Below are positions 1-12,774 of a stretch of 64,000 nucleotides of DNA, piece by piece. The stretch is from Symbiodinium natans. Its lineage: Eukaryota; Sar; Dinophyceae; Suessiales; Symbiodiniaceae. The notes below the pieces were generated by a model. It was given only the letters and a program-made list of their open reading frames with translations. It ran no database searches and was not told where the DNA came from. Within the stretch, counting starts at the first letter, position 1; every line of letters begins with the position of its first letter. Location of the stretch: the NCBI GenBank assembly GCA_905221605.1, contig CAJNDS010000811.1, forward strand, positions 1 to 64,000, read 5' to 3'. A program made the position numbers and the translations under genes.

Positions 1-780
1 ACAAACCTCGTTTTCGTATGCAAGTTCATGCACACTTGTGTCGGCCTTCCAGGGTGGGTGCTTCACTGCGCACCCCCCTTTTTTCTAGTCGTACGCAAAA
101 GCTCTTCTCCAACCGCCTGATCCCGCAAACCTCAGCCTAGCGGCAATCGGGTTTAGAGGTCTTGACGATCTTCACGTGCTTTGGGACGATCGTGTTGTCC
201 CCGTTGACTCCCTTTCGGCAGGCGGTGCCCAGTCCTCGAATGCTGCACAACGTCATGCCATGCTCGGCTCACGATCAAGTCTTCAGCGAAGTATTCAGTG
301 GGGTAATATGGCCGAGTTTTGGCTGAAGTTTCCGGCGGCCAGGGTTCGTGGAGTCGGGGGGGTGGAGGGCTTAAGATGGCCGCTCCAGCCAGAGCAGAGT
401 TTGGGCGACTTCAACACTGAAGTGTGCTTGCATCTTGCTTGTGTCGTAGTCATGCCAGGAAGCCCAAAGACAGGGGCTCCTCCTGCATGGCAAGCATTAC
501 CTCGCATCAAGGCGCTTCTTTCAATGCCTGGCCTAGCTTCTGGGCTGATCTCTGACATGTGTGTGTGATCTGTTTGTTTGTAGGTGGCACCTGAACTTGA
601 CCTCACTGACCGACATGATTGCACTATGTTGCACTGCATGGCTGATTGCAGATGAAGCGACCACCCCGTTCGAGTCTGACTGGGCTGGGCTGGTCTGGTA
701 GCTGTAGAGACCAACACCGGCAAAGACGGCCACCGTCAACACAAGTCCTACTGCGAGCGTCAAGAGCGAGCAGTTCCTCG

Positions 781-817
781 GAACACCACGGGAGAACACC
801 ACGGGAGAACACCACGG
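781..817. repeat. 13-bp tandem repeat, about 3 copies
   Basis: The unit GAACACCACGGGA is repeated almost perfectly three times. No function is visible. Confidence 0.85.
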
Positions 818-1120
818 AACCGCTCTGCTTTCTCTTTGTCTTGTGCCACCACTTGGACAGTGTGACTTCAACAAAATGCCACCACGAGACAGCCCATTGC
901 GCTTTACAGCATCACGACTGAGCAGCGCATCAGCCTGCACGACACAGCCCAATGTTAAAAGCGCACAAATTTGCTCAGGACTTTGCCGGGCTTTGCCCCT
1001 GAATGCTTTGCTCTGCTCTGCGCCTCAAGCTCAATCTCAGTGTCGTTGTCTGCCAGAACAAGAGGCCTCAAACAAAGCGCAGGGGCAGGTTGCAACGCCG
1101 ATTGTGCTTCCTCATGTCTT

Positions 1121-1157
1121 CCACACCATTCCACACCATTCCACACCATTCCACACC
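1121..1157. repeat. 10-bp tandem repeat, about 4 copies
   Basis: The unit CCACACCATT is repeated nearly four times without change, so it is probably a young minisatellite. Confidence 0.9.
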
Positions 1158-2498
1158 GCAACACAGGCAACATCAAGCAACACCGGTCGCCTCATGAGTG
1201 GAAAAGGTTTGCGAGGGCCGGGTGTGACCGAAGCCCGCCAGCTGTGAGCCACATGTGTCCATGTGTCCAATTTCGGGCCACCCAAGAAAAGGAAGATCGC
1301 ATGCAAGGTAGTCTATCCAAGTCTAGCACTCGCCGTAAAACTCAGTAAACTCACAGAAACACTAAGGGTATGTTGCTCGCGGGGTAAAAGAGGCTCCTTT
1401 TGAACGTCGAATCGCGGAAAACGACGATGCTTCGATCTCGCGCTCACTCTTCGTAAAACCGCCCTCGGCGAATGTAGGACCTGGGCACAAACTCTGTTGA
1501 GAATACTCTCTCTCTGCTTCATGAACTGGGCCGTTTCACAGCGGGATGCTGCCAAAGTGCCAATACTGCCAAAACTGCGAAACCACTGTGAGACTGTGAA
1601 CCCTTCACGCCCGTCACCCTCACCGCAGCCGGGCGACAGGACACCCGGCGGCACCAGCCCCTCGATAGTTCTCAGCTTGCCGCCTTTCGATCACAGCCCC
1701 CAGAAAAAGAGGCATATGAACTCAAGAATGCAAAGCGCCAGAGAGCTCTCTGCACTTCACTCTGCACTTCACTCTGCACTGGCCCCCCAAATCCCTCCCA
1801 CCTTTGGCGGCCTGCGCAGGGAAGCAACAGCCTACGGTTGTCTTCCATATCTCTTTCGGATCAGCACCTGGACGCCCCGCCTCTTGCACTCGCCATGAGT
1901 ACTGCGATCGCTTTCTGATCTCCTGAGGAAGCGGGAAGACATGAGAAGACGCAGAAACGGAAGCGGAAGCTGCAAGTGCACAGCAAGTATTGAATGGCAA
2001 AGTCAAGGCTCTGTTGAAGACAGGTTGCCCTCGATGAAGTGAAAGTGCTCCTCAGCAAGCGAGCAGCAGGTTCCCAATCCCCCCTTTAGGCACGAAGCAC
2101 GAAGCCGAAAAATCCGAAAACGTCCAACACTAGAGAGTTCCCAAACAACAGGGGTGCCGCGCCGGCATCTGCATCCACCGAAGGCGTGGACCGAATGCCT
2201 TGAGCCCTGTTGGGTCCGCCTCGTGAGCGGGAAGAGGGCTCAGGCGAGTAACGTGGTGTTGCGATCTCAGGGGGGTCTTCGGGGCTTTGGAGTGTGTAGC
2301 CTTTTTCAGGGTGACAAGGGCTGTGAGGAATCCAGGGGATGGCTTTGGGATCCAGCATTCGACCGCGCCTCGGTTTTTGGCACATCGTAGCCAGGGCGCG
2401 GGACAACAAGAAACTCAAACCTTGGCCGAAAAATGTTGCCAACAGATTGCCATTACTTTGCCTGAAAAAAATAAAGAAAGGCCGTCGCATGTCTGCAC

Positions 2499-2589
2499 AA
2501 AGTGCTTTTCCAATCTTCTGTGTGTTTGGGCAAGCAATGGCAAGCAGCTCTTGTAGAAGCTTGTCTCCCGTCACAATCTCTTTCTCCGC
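2499..2589 (-). CDS. single exon of an unidentified protein
   Basis: On the minus strand an AG|GCG acceptor opens a 30-codon frame that reads as an amphipathic helix (AEKEIVTGDKLLQELLAIAC and on). It leaves through a possible T|GTGCAG donor. The mix of charged residues and leucines is unlike the surrounding shadow frames. The frame stays open about 13 codons further, so the 3' border is uncertain. I do not recognise the family. It may belong to the same gene as the exons at 2,998-3,276. Confidence 0.35.
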
Positions 2590-2997
2590 CTGGTTCGTAG
2601 GAGGGCATATATGGCCACGATAGCCCTTCATAGCCCTTCATAGCCTTGTAGCCTTGCAGCCTTTCTGGCCTTGCAGCCTCTTATGGACTGAAGCAGCCCT
2701 AAGCGGCAGCCCGCATGAAACGCAAGTGCTGAGACAGGAGCCTCGGGCATTCCCTCCTTCCAAGCTTTATTCAGGGAAGTCCATTCCTGAGTGGGCGAAG
2801 TGACGCGAAGCGACACGAAGAGACACGAAGCGATTCGAAGCACGTTTTAAATCTTAGGCGCTAGAGCCCGTTAAGGCCGGCTAGGGCCCACTTAGGGCAG
2901 GGCAGCAATGTTTGTTCCTGGCTGGAGCCAGTCGGATCCAATCACAAACCTGCGACGGCTGAGAGCTCAGGGAGAGCTCCGGCACGAGGGCATCTCA

Positions 2998-3276
2998 TCA
3001 TCTCTTCAAGCTGAGCCGCGCAAAGTTGGTGTTGGGATTCTGCTCCTGCACTGAAAACGTCAAAGGCATGTCAGGAAAAAACATGGTGTGGGAGCGTTGG
3101 GTCCTTGAGCTCCACCAGCAAATCGTACGTGAAGGCTGCCTGCTTCTTGCCCATGTCAATGTCGCTGACCTCAGGTTTTTCTTTGCCGCAACCTCACGCC
3201 GGCTCCTCTCCGATCTCCTCCAGCCTGTGCCCGCCTTGACTGGAAAATCTGGACTGAAGACAGTGTTCACGGCGAT
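2998..3276 (-). CDS. 3' end of an unidentified beta-rich protein
   Basis: Three minus-strand exons join in phase 0: 3,276-3,235 (14 codons, ending VFSPDFPVK at an AAG|GC donor), 3,169-3,083 (29 codons, starting VSDIDMGKKQ after GAG) and 3,045-2,998 (15 codons plus TGA, ending NFARLSLKR). The joined text alternates polar and hydrophobic residues like a small beta domain and ends in a basic tail. The second intron would be only 37 bp, which is short even for this window, so that junction could be shifted. The family is not recognised. The 5' part lies upstream, possibly including the exon at 4.4 kb. Confidence 0.45.
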   Translation of the reverse strand: MAVNTVFSPDFPVKAGTGWRRSERSRREVAAKKNLRSATLTWARSRQPSRTICWWSSRTQRSHTMFFPDMPLTFSVQEQNPNTNFARLSLKR

Positions 3277-4401
3277 CTGGCACATGCAATATCTGTCGAC
3301 GGCTGGCGTCTTCAACTTCCTGAGCTGCGCCCTCTCGGGGTGGACACTCTCAAAAGTGGAGAACTCTCAAAGAACACTGTTTGGGAACACTCTTTACAGA
3401 ACCGGACTCCAGAACGTTTCAGAACATGTGTGGAGCTATTTTTGGGGACCTCCGAGCGGCGGCTTGTCTGGACGAGGCCCGCAAGGCACGAGCCAGACTT
3501 CATCGGCCGAGTGGCTGTGCACCTCGTGGAGAATGGTGCACTCACGTGACTCAAGGGAAGCTCGGGCCCATGAGGCCCATCATATATGACATCTCACTAG
3601 CAAGCCCCATGTCCGTAGTCCGAGGCGCAATCTCTGCCGCACAGGTTAGATGAGAGTTCGTCGGGGGATCGAAAGCCTTGGAAGAGCTGCGCTCAGCATG
3701 GGCAGTGGCCAACCAACACGACCCTCCGGCAACGCTCGTCACAACACAGAAGCTGAAAGAACAACAAGGCACTCCACCGTAAATGGCAACTCGCTTCGGC
3801 TGCGAGGGAACAGCCTGCGACAGGGCTCTGCCCTTTGAAAACTCTGCTGTCTCCGTTTTAGCTTCATGCCAAAGCTGCAGAAGTGCCAAGCCGACGAAGC
3901 ACCACGCGAAGTCACACGACTCAAAAAAGCGCCTCTTGGGTTGGGTATGCCATTTCGTGGAAGAGCGTTTTCCACTCATCGGCCGCTGCTAACTTTGAGC
4001 CGAAAGATGGACAATATCAACTGCAGCCGACTCAAGCCAAGAGGCAGGAGGGAGGCAGATCTGGCAGGGGATGGAAGCGTCGGCCGAAAAGTCCCAGCAC
4101 TATTGAGTACATTGTGGGGTGGGTGTCTGTCCACGGTTTCCAACGACGTCCTTTCCGGAAGCTGGTACCTCCGTGGAGGCTGTTGCAAAGGCAACTGCGG
4201 TTGTAAGTGGTACCTGCACGTGCCTGCATGTACCTGCATGGGGGCCTTTTTTGGAATCCGGTGACTCCCCCAAAGAAAATATGTTCGGCCTGGGCCTGGG
4301 CCTTGTCCGGGGTCCCTTTTCCACCTTTGCCTTCCCCTAAGTGCACGGACAACCTACCTTTGTCTCCTGCGATGGTGACATACTGACTCAAAAATACTCA
4401 C

Positions 4402-4669
4402 TTGGTTCAACATCTAGTTCAAGCTGCGCGCGCCGAGAGCTGCATGCTTCAACGAAAACTTGTATGGATATGCTGGGCCAAGACGGGCGACACCAAAGCA
4501 TCAATGCCTTTTCAACAGCAATAGTGCTTGCGCACGGGCTCGCCAACGCTGCCACTTTCGCAATTGCCGGGTTTGTCAACAACTCAAGCAAACAACATGC
4601 ACGCTCTGCCAAGCCCCCTGACTGATACTGGATATGCTGCTCATCGACACGCTCAACATCGACAAATCT
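4402..4669 (-). CDS. internal exon of a helical, possibly ARM/HEAT-like protein
   Basis: A 268-bp minus-strand exon runs from a good acceptor (pyrimidine-rich CCTTTCAG|AGA) to a consensus donor A|GTGAGT. It gives 89 codons without a stop, leaving in phase 1. The text is helix-forming and rich in Leu, Ala and Cys, for example LAERACCLLELLTNPAIAK and ASTIAVEKALMLWC, as in alpha-helical solenoids. The length, codon pattern and two clean borders make this one of the better isolated exons. The family is not identified, and its partner exons are not certain. Confidence 0.5.
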
Positions 4670-5419
4670 CTGAAAGGTCCTGATTTTTGCCAGCATTCAT
4701 AGGAGTTGAGAGCTGTTTTGACAACCAAACTAACCAAACCCACCAAACATACAACGATGGACGCAAATCTGACATGATATGTGCAAAACGTGTCAATCAG
4801 GCGCGTTCAACAGACGCTGCCGGCTGGGACTTCCAAGACCTATTTATGAGAACAGAAGAGGTCATGAGATACACAGCCGGGACTGCACTTCAACGCGGAA
4901 GTTTGATGGCCAAAGGCGGCAGCATCGCATACTCGGATGCGTATCGAAAACAATCAGTACAATCAGTGCCTGTACCGGCAATAGGGGTTGCGGCAATGGG
5001 CACCGTACCGGCATCGCCCGACGGACCACCAAGCGTGCATCAGAGCTCGCATCCTGCACGCTCATCAATGATCGGTACGCAGGCGGCGTGTAGTGATCGC
5101 GAGCAAGATATGGCAAGATGCCTGTTTGCTGCTGAGTGGCCATCCTGAGAATAGGGCCCGTGAGGTGATCAGTCGTTCCACTGCACGCACGAATGCCTAG
5201 CACACCAAGCCCAAATGCCAAATGCAAACCCCCACTACTTCATTGTAACTTAGCATAACCTGTCGTACCTGTCGTGGTGTTGCCTGTCCGGCAAGATGGG
5301 CCGGGCCAGGACTGTGCAGGTTAGGGGCCGCGGGGCACAAACCCCCATCATCGGCTGGCAGAGGCCGTGGCAGCGCCATGCGAATGGCATGCAATGCCAT
5401 TATCCGCCGACCCCAGCGG

Positions 5420-6320
5420 TAGCAGGGCGGCGTCAGTGAAGACCCCCCACCGCCCTCACCGCCCTCACCCGCTCTCACAGCATGCTGCTCATGACACCTT
5501 GAATTGGAGTGTTTTTGCATTGTTTGGCTTCAGTGCATGCCCAAACCCCGCCACCCATCGCCCTCACCCATGACGCCTTGAATTGGACCTTTGACCCCCC
5601 CCACCCCATCCATTCAGGTGGTTTAAAGGGTCCAGTGCATGCCCGACCACCCCCTGACCAATCTCTAGTGTTTTAAGCATTCCAGTCCATGCCCGCCCTG
5701 ACCGCCCTCACCGCTCTCACCGCTCTCATCACTCCCCCTCCCTATGCCCCCCAGTCCACCCCTCCCTGACACCAACCCTTTGCCCTCAACCCCCCACCCT
5801 CGACTCTGAAACCCCACCCCCCCCCACCCCCCCCATCCCTTCCCTCCTAGGCCCCTACCCCCTACTCCGCCCTGACAAATCTCTAGTTTGAGGGATTCCA
5901 ATCCACGCCCGCCCTAACCGCCTCCCCGCTCTCATCACTCCCCTGCCTTCCGCCCCCAACTCCACCAACCCTCGACCGTCACCTCCCCTGTCCACCCGCC
6001 GCGCTCCACCCTGCCTTCCGCCCCAACCCTCTCACCAGAGCTGGTCAAATGAGTCAGGCCCCCCTTTCCGCCAGCCGCCCCCACCCTCTCCCACTCCCAC
6101 TCCCTAACCCTCCCACCAACCCTCCCCAGCCCTCATCATTACCCCCTCCCACCATCGTGCACCATCCGCGCCCCCCCGCTCTCCGCCTCCCCTCTCCTAA
6201 TGCCCCCCACCACCCTCTACCGTCACCCCCCACCGCCGCCCCCCTTTCCACCCCCACCCACCCCCACCCCCCCCGCCCCCGCCCCCCCCGCCTGCCCGCG
6301 CTCCACCCTGCCTTCCGCCC
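5420..6320. repeat. pyrimidine-rich low-complexity tract
   Basis: About 900 bp are dominated by C and T on the plus strand, with degenerate CCGCCCTCAC-type units and runs of C up to a dozen long. The long proline-rich frames that cross it are products of composition. No gene is seen. Confidence 0.8.
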
Positions 6321-6569
6321 CAATGCGACTGTCTTGGGTCTGGGGTCGGCGGCACTGGCGGTAGCCATTAAATCGGGCAGCGCGAGGTCCCCAAAGGACC
6401 GAGCAAATGCGGACCTTTTAGCCCGGGTCGTCCCGGGAATAGCCTTGCTGGCCTCTGGCCTTCTGCGAAGCAGAATTAGGCCGGACGCCAGTGCCGCCGA
6501 CCCCCGCGTGCCGCCGGTGAACGGTTTTTTTTTCGTGGTTTTTTGCGTCGCCACGGAGGCCCCCAGAGG

Positions 6570-6680
6570 GCGCGCATCATGAGCATCAGCGGGTCCAGGC
6601 CGGGACCCCCAGGCGCGCATCAGGAGCATCAGCGGCTCCCGGGGCGGGACCGCGGGGGGGCATCAGGAGCATGATGCCCC
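6570..6680. repeat. diverged copies of the CATCATGAGCATCAG satellite core
   Basis: Three degenerate copies of GCATCATGAGCATCAGC occur here. The first has at least 16 bases identical to the core of the 113-bp array at 21.9-23.7 kb. The flanking text differs, so only the core is shared. Confidence 0.6.
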
Positions 6681-6734
6681 CCAAAGGGCGGGCATAAGCG
6701 ACGTGTCTAAGCCCGGGGCTAGGAAAAAGGTAGT

Positions 6735-6895
6735 TTAGGGGCCTTATAAAGTGCTTAGAAACGTTAAGGGAGTCTCGGAGCCTCAAACGCTTAGAGATTT
6801 GAAGGGAGTTTAGGGGCCTGAAAATGCTTAGAAACTTAATGCTTAGAGATTTTAAGGGAGTTTAGGGGCCTCAACATGCTTAGAAACTGCTCGCC
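6735..6895. repeat. about 55-bp tandem repeat, 3 copies
   Basis: The phrase ATGCTTAGAAAC...TTAAGGGAGTTTAGGGGCCT recurs three times with small changes. The TTTAGGG inside resembles the telomere unit but is not in a pure run. Confidence 0.7.
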
Positions 6896-7959
6896 CCGGG
6901 CTTCTGCGTACGCTGCCCGCCCATGGGCGCAGCCCCTTAAAATAATCTGGCGCATGTCCAGGCTGTCCATGCCGCCGACAAGCAAGAAGAAAGCACGAGG
7001 ACACAAGTTTGGGACAACGCTATGTCGAGGCAGCCATCACCCACGGTCACAACCGGACATGTTTCATGTCAAATAACAACATGAATCTGGATTGCATGTC
7101 AGAGAACAACATGAACATGGAAAACGGGGAAGGTCAACCCTGCGCTCTGAGCGATGCAGAATGTCTCCATTTTCCTGAAGCGGAGCGAGATGTCCTCAGA
7201 CTTTGCCAGGATGCGATTTCGCCTCGCCCAATGTAGCAATCGCAACAGGTGCATCCGATGCATCCCACTTGGTATCACAGAGGCATCTGAGAATGGGGCT
7301 GAGCGAGCCAAGTTCAAAAGCTTCTGCATCTTCCCGGCTTCCAACTGGGTTCAGAAATTGCAACCCTGAACCACAAGCAAGCTTCTTTACTGTCCGGCTC
7401 TGGGAAATGCTCCCCGAGGTTTCCAGGAGCCGCGGATCGTCTAGAAAAATGGCTGACGATGCTCACTTGATGCCCGGCTTTTTACGGCAGCTTCGGCCCT
7501 TGTTCCCTCATGGTGTGCATGGTGTGCATATGAAGGCTTCTTGGGGAAGCTTAAGCTCTGGGGGCTTGGCCTGGGTAAACGGCTCGAGAGAACGTAAACG
7601 CTCCTCAATGTAAGGTTCAAGGTCGAGGGTTTCAGGTTCAAGGACTAACGTTTAGTTGCGATTTGGACGTTGCTAAGGTTCAAAACTTATTGCGAAATTT
7701 TAGAAGGCTGCTGCTCGGAGTTTTAGTCCAGGCGGACAGCTCAAAGCGAACCTAAACGCTGCGGCACCGTTGCGGGCAAGATTCTAGCCGACGGATCCCG
7801 GCTCAGAAAAGAATGTCTCATGACGCGCGCCTGGCGTGAGGTGTTTGAAGCTACAGCCGCCCCCAGGTAGGTCGCTCGGATGGCCGCGCACGAGTAGAGG
7901 GGCTTGTTGGCTTTGGCTGGGGTTTTGTCGTTTATTTGCAGTGTTCTTGGGCTCTTGTG

Positions 7960-8170
7960 CGAAGGCCCTGCCCAGAATCGCGTGAAAGGTCAGTATTTGG
8001 GCACTTGCAAACTCGTGCTTTCGGCAGTTGGTTGTCGAGCTGGTGAGTTTCCGCACGGACGTGCACGCATGTCGGGGTTCACCGCAGCTTTCCGAAAGCC
8101 TTTGATCGGCCGCCGCGATGACCTGTCTGAGAAGCGAAATTTCAACCCCGTATGTTTGAGGTGGGCGTGA
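7960..8170 (-). CDS. weak exon candidate
   Basis: A minus-strand frame of about 70 codons has a balanced helical composition (ISLLRQVIAAADQRLSES). I cannot find convincing splice borders or a family, so this may be chance. It is listed because the rest of 7-9 kb shows nothing better. Confidence 0.2.
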
Positions 8171-8417
8171 GCACCGCGGCGGAAACATTATGAGCATGAT
8201 TGAGGTCCCATTTTTTGACAGCTCGTCCCGGCCCGCTGGCTAAACTGTTGAAATCACGCGAGACTTCCAAAGCAGCTAGGGCTTACAGTTTAGGATGTGT
8301 TAGCATGTCAAGCTTAGGTTTGTTCACATTGTGTTTGGGGTTTTGGCCTCAGGGGACCGAACATAAACGCTCCCGATCCAATGTACGAGGGGAATGCCTG
8401 CAAAAATAGGCACTCAC

Positions 8418-8550
8418 ATGCAATGCCCCCAATGCTGCCGGCAAGCTCTGGCTGTGAGTTCACGCAAGGTCCACAGAGCAGCAGGCTGTGATCGCTGGGC
8501 GTGGTCCCAAAGCTCCATCAAGAAGGTATAGAGGGGGCGTGGACTCCAAG
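8418..8550 (-). CDS. weak exon candidate with consensus donor
   Basis: A minus-strand frame reading TFLMELWDHAQRSQPAALWT ends exactly at a consensus AT|GTGAGT donor. The 5' border is unclear. The strong donor and helical text are the only support. Confidence 0.3.
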
Positions 8551-10944
8551 AACTCAAATGCGCGAAGTCTCGCACTATCCATTTCACACCTCGGGAAATG
8601 AACAGTTGCCGGCTTTTACTGAGATGGGGCACGAAGTGTTTTACCCCAATACGCGGCTGGGTCAACTGCACCCCCTTCTTGGCAAAATCCGAACCCATGC
8701 AAGGTTCCAGGGGTTGGTTCTTCCTGTGCTACATGCTTGTGCCAAGGTTCAAGGATCATTGGTCCAGCGATCCACGAATCGGCTTTCCCCAAACGGATTT
8801 CGACCAGCGGAATCAGCAAATCGCTTGAATCGCCTTTGCCACGTCATCATCTCAACTTGCCTACTACAAGTAGCAGCGCCTAGCATGGCTCTCAGCTGCG
8901 ACCGTGTAGCTGCTCCATGTTCACTTTGCAGATGAGATAGCTGGCCAGGGCCTGCAGGTGTTTGGACTGCAGACCGGTCCTATAGGCTTTCAAACCCTGA
9001 ATCCTGCAGCCTCTCCGAAATCGGACTTCCGGAACACCATGCATAGTCTGGCCACGCTTTTTGCCTGCCGAGGCAGTATACACAACGAAGGTTGAAGGCA
9101 CAGCCCTTATAGAATTCTTAGAATTGAGCCACGGCACACCCAAAAAGGACAGCACGCGCCTCAGCTTTGCCAGCAGTACGCTTTGGCATCATGATGATGC
9201 ACATGTACACTCCAAGCCAAGTGCAACCGCACGAGCATTACCCCGAGAGCGCGCAAACCCCATGAAAGGGCATGTTTCTAGAATCGCGAATTTCCCCCTA
9301 GTTTCAAGACTTGCAGTCGCTAATTTGGGCTAAGTTGCAGCAATGCGGTTGAGATCGGAAGATTTCGCGCAGGCAACAGCTGCAGCTAAGCCCCCCGCGC
9401 ATCCGTCAACATGAGCTCTGGCTTCGCACACGCGCAGTCCTGCAACGCCGGGAAATGACGTACACCAAGACCATGGCAAAAGCTCCGGAGCAATAACTCA
9501 CGTGAAACTTTCCTCATCCATCATACTGTCCACAGTTGCAGACGAGGAGGGCGTCCCCGTGCTGCTGAGATCGTCGGTAGCACTCCTTTCCAAGGAGTTT
9601 GAGCAGACAGGTGTGGGTACTAAGTCTTTAGTCCGCCAGCCCGGCTAGCATCAACAGCGCATCAGCAGGGCATGAGCATCATAGGTCTCAGTCAAGGCAC
9701 ATCACGCTTTCTGCGCCAAGGCCGGCTGCATCTTTGTACAGGTGGCAGAGCACTTGGCAGCCTTTGCGCAGCCTCATTGCCAACAGGACGGCCCAGCACG
9801 GGCTACAAAGTGCTGCGCTGAGCCAAGTCGCTCCAGCGAACCCTCCACATCAATGCGGTGGAGGTAGACACGGCCTGCAGCTATTGCAGCTTGAAGGCGC
9901 CGACATTCAACTGCCCCATCCTAGGTATCTGGCCTCGCCGACTGTCCTCTCCATGAAGTCGTAGCCAGCCAAAATTAGAACCAGGCCAGGACTCCACGGT
10001 GGCCAGAACCTTCTCTTTGGTGAGGCCTAGAGCCGTCACAGGAGAGTTGGCTCTCAATCTAGACTCCGCATTGGCTCACAGAGCCCCTGCGATCGGGACC
10101 ATCACTGAACCCTGGTTGCTGACAAGGGGCGGTGCCGCTTCAAGTATGGTCCTGTTGGCCACGCCTGGAAGGCATCTCTAGCTACTTGGTATCAGCCCTC
10201 GACTACCATCACTTCTGTCTGCCGCCCGCTCCTGGGAGCAATAGCTCCACGCCCACCACGCCCACCAGGATTGCACGTCGACGCGGGGGTGTCGGGCACG
10301 CATGTCGGAAGCTGTCCAAGACTTCTGCAAACTAGATGTACGCCTGATAACTGCTGGCAAACGATTTCAGTTCCCCAAGCCTCATGAGTGGGCAGCTCTA
10401 GAACAACTGCAAATCGTTCGGCACACTGTCGTCCTCTCAAGAAGGCTGCTTTAAAACACCTTTCAGCTTGAGCCAAATCAGCTGTCGTGTTGGCCAAGAA
10501 TTCACTCTGCGCTGCTTGGCTGCTTGTACGAGCGCGCACTGTTGGTGCAAGAGACCTTGAATTCGGCAGTCAAGACAAGCGCTGCCAAGGTTTCTTTGCG
10601 ACTTCTTCTCTAGGACTTTGGGACCTTGGGAGGTTCGTCGCGTGAAACGTGGATGCCACAACACTTTCATTGTGCGTGAAACGCCTCGGAAAGGGGCACC
10701 AGCCAACTCCGAGCTTTTCGCCCTGAGCGGCTGGCTTGCTTCGGCCGGTGCCTCACCGCGCTTCAGCCAACTCCTGAAGAATGAAAGCGAAACAGACAGA
10801 GAGATCTGAGACAGAGCAGCTGCTCATGGGTGCAGTAGCTCTGTAGCTCTTTGGAGCTCAAAGAATACTGGCTCAAAGAACTTGTCAAGAAAATCCCTTC
10901 AAGAAAGACATCTGAGACACTTGAGCCAGAGTGCCCTGGAAAAG

Positions 10945-11115
10945 AAAGAAACAGAAAGAGAGAGAGAGAGAGAGAGAAAGAGACAGAGGAAGAGACAGGA
11001 GAAGAGACAGGAAGAGGGAAGAGAGAGGAAGAGAGGGGAAGAGAGAGGAAGAGAGAGGAAGAGAGAGAAAGAGAGAGAAAGAGAGAGAAAGAGAGAGAAA
11101 GAGAGAGAGAAGGCC
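10945..11115. repeat. GA-rich microsatellite
   Basis: About 170 bp of nearly pure purine made of GA, GAAA and GGAA units. A complementary pyrimidine-rich tract (TCTCCTCGCAC units) follows at about 11,215-11,285 on the same strand, so the two could pair. Confidence 0.95.
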
Positions 11116-11214
11116 CCCTGTCCTTCGTCACAACGCGCTGCATCCGACCGGTCCTTAGGCGCCAGCAGAATCGCAAGAAAGAAAAAGAGCGCGGGAAGAG
11201 AGAGAGGGGCAAGC

Positions 11215-11285
11215 TCGCTCTCTCCTCGCACTCTCCTCGCACTCTCCTCGCTCTCTCCTCGCTCTCTCCTCTTCGACTCTTTCTC
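11215..11285. repeat. CT-rich 10-bp repeat (CTCTCCTCGC)
   Basis: Units of CTCTCCTCGCA are repeated about five times and then decay into TCTCTCTGCTTCC. The tract is complementary in composition to the GA tract just to its left. Confidence 0.85.
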
Positions 11286-11754
11286 TCTGCTTCCTCTGCC
11301 GAGCGGCTTCGGGTCCTCCACGAAGAACTCGTGGGCCTCGTCGCCATCCGCATCTTGGAGGAGGCCGACCATCTGAGCCAGGGAGATCCGAGTACCGTCC
11401 CCCATGGTCTTCGCGCTCATTCCGGAACCCCGCGCAACCCACTGACAACTCAGGGCCCTGGGGATCTGAGAGTCATCCCGGCTATGGCTCCCGACGGGCG
11501 CCGCAGCGGGCGCCATCTGCACATGCGCATCGGGGTTGTCCTGAGCGCAGCTGAGGACATGCTTGCGGCCCGCGGGAAGCCCCCAACACACCCAACACAC
11601 CCACTCTCTTGGCCGGTGTCCTGCACCACTCTCGAGGGGTCTGGCGGTGCACCTCGGCTCTTATCATGCCGAAGGCATTAAGAGAGTATATCGAAAGACA
11701 GAATCTCTCTCTTGCCCCAAACAGGACACAGAAGCAAAAGAAATCCTGGCATCT

Positions 11755-11756
11755 CG

Positions 11757-11798
<42 letters not shown>
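11755..11798. repeat. (CT)n microsatellite
   Basis: An almost pure CT dinucleotide run of about 40 bp. Confidence 0.95.
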
Positions 11799-11801
<3 letters not shown>

Positions 11802-12774
11802 CGAGCGCTCGGTCTTTTCTCCAGGGCCCCGGACGGCCGCTTGGTGCACTGTTGGGAGACGGGCTCGCCTGGATACCCATCTGGCGGCGTTAAGGTGCCG
11901 GAGGAGCGAAAGGAAGACATAGGCAGACGTAGGAATAAGAAACGGAGAGGCATCGGGAGAGCTGACTGCTAACTCATGCGAACTCAGGAAGCGATTCAGC
12001 CTTTGCCCGAGAGGCTGGTGACGCCGGCGAGGTGGGTGATGCAGGGGATGGGGAGGCAGCTGAGGCGCCAGGAGAAGGCTTTGCATACCTTGCAAAACTT
12101 GGATGGAGGCTGAGAATGAACTTGAGCAGAGCTGCACTGAACAAAGCTGCACACGACAGAGGGGGGGCACTTGTCAGCACTGGGAGTGCTGGAGGACGCA
12201 CAGCCCATAGCAATCCTGGAAGAGGAACGTGACTCGGCAGCGGCAATCGTTGCGCCCAGAGGACGGCACCCTCACTGCCTCGGCAATGGCGCAGCCGGGG
12301 TGGATTCTGAGCCATCACGGGCAGCGGGGTGGCGAAGATGCACGATCGATGCACAAGCGCAACCCTGTCACAGCAGATCCCACCAGATCCCATCAGGTCC
12401 CATCATGCTTTTCCGCATCCTCTCAGAATGGCTGTCGAGGCTTGTTCGCTCTGGTTCTCCTGCTCACTTCCTCAGATTGCACCGCACAGTCACCAAACAG
12501 CAAACTCGCCGGGGAGAGCGCTACCACTAAGATGCCAGCAGCTTCTTCTTGGGACGGAGCTGGTTGGAGTGTCCACACCTTGGGCCAAGTGACACTGGGA
12601 CGCTTCCTCCCCACCGCAAAGAACATACTGACCAATAAAGAGCTGTAGATTTGGTTGTGCTTCGGTGGCTGCAGCAGAAGCCCAAGCTCAAGGCTTCTTC
12701 TTGCGGCAGTTCACCGCCCTGAGCATCGAGACGACAAAAGGACCGACCAACGCAGGCTTTCAACAAAAAGCATG

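Larger units (their letters stand above)
1..2490. other. non-coding stretch with short repeats
   Basis: I see no exon in this stretch with both a convincing protein pattern and clear splice borders. Several overlapping frames are open by chance on both strands. A weak minus-strand candidate lies around 1,470-1,600, where a short frame ends at a CAG|GTCCTA donor, but I cannot tie it to a gene. The short tandem repeats inside are listed separately. Confidence 0.5.

Noticed and set aside
10763-11681. Long charged or Ser/Leu-rich ORFs on both strands
   Set aside because: They are translations of GA and CT simple repeats.
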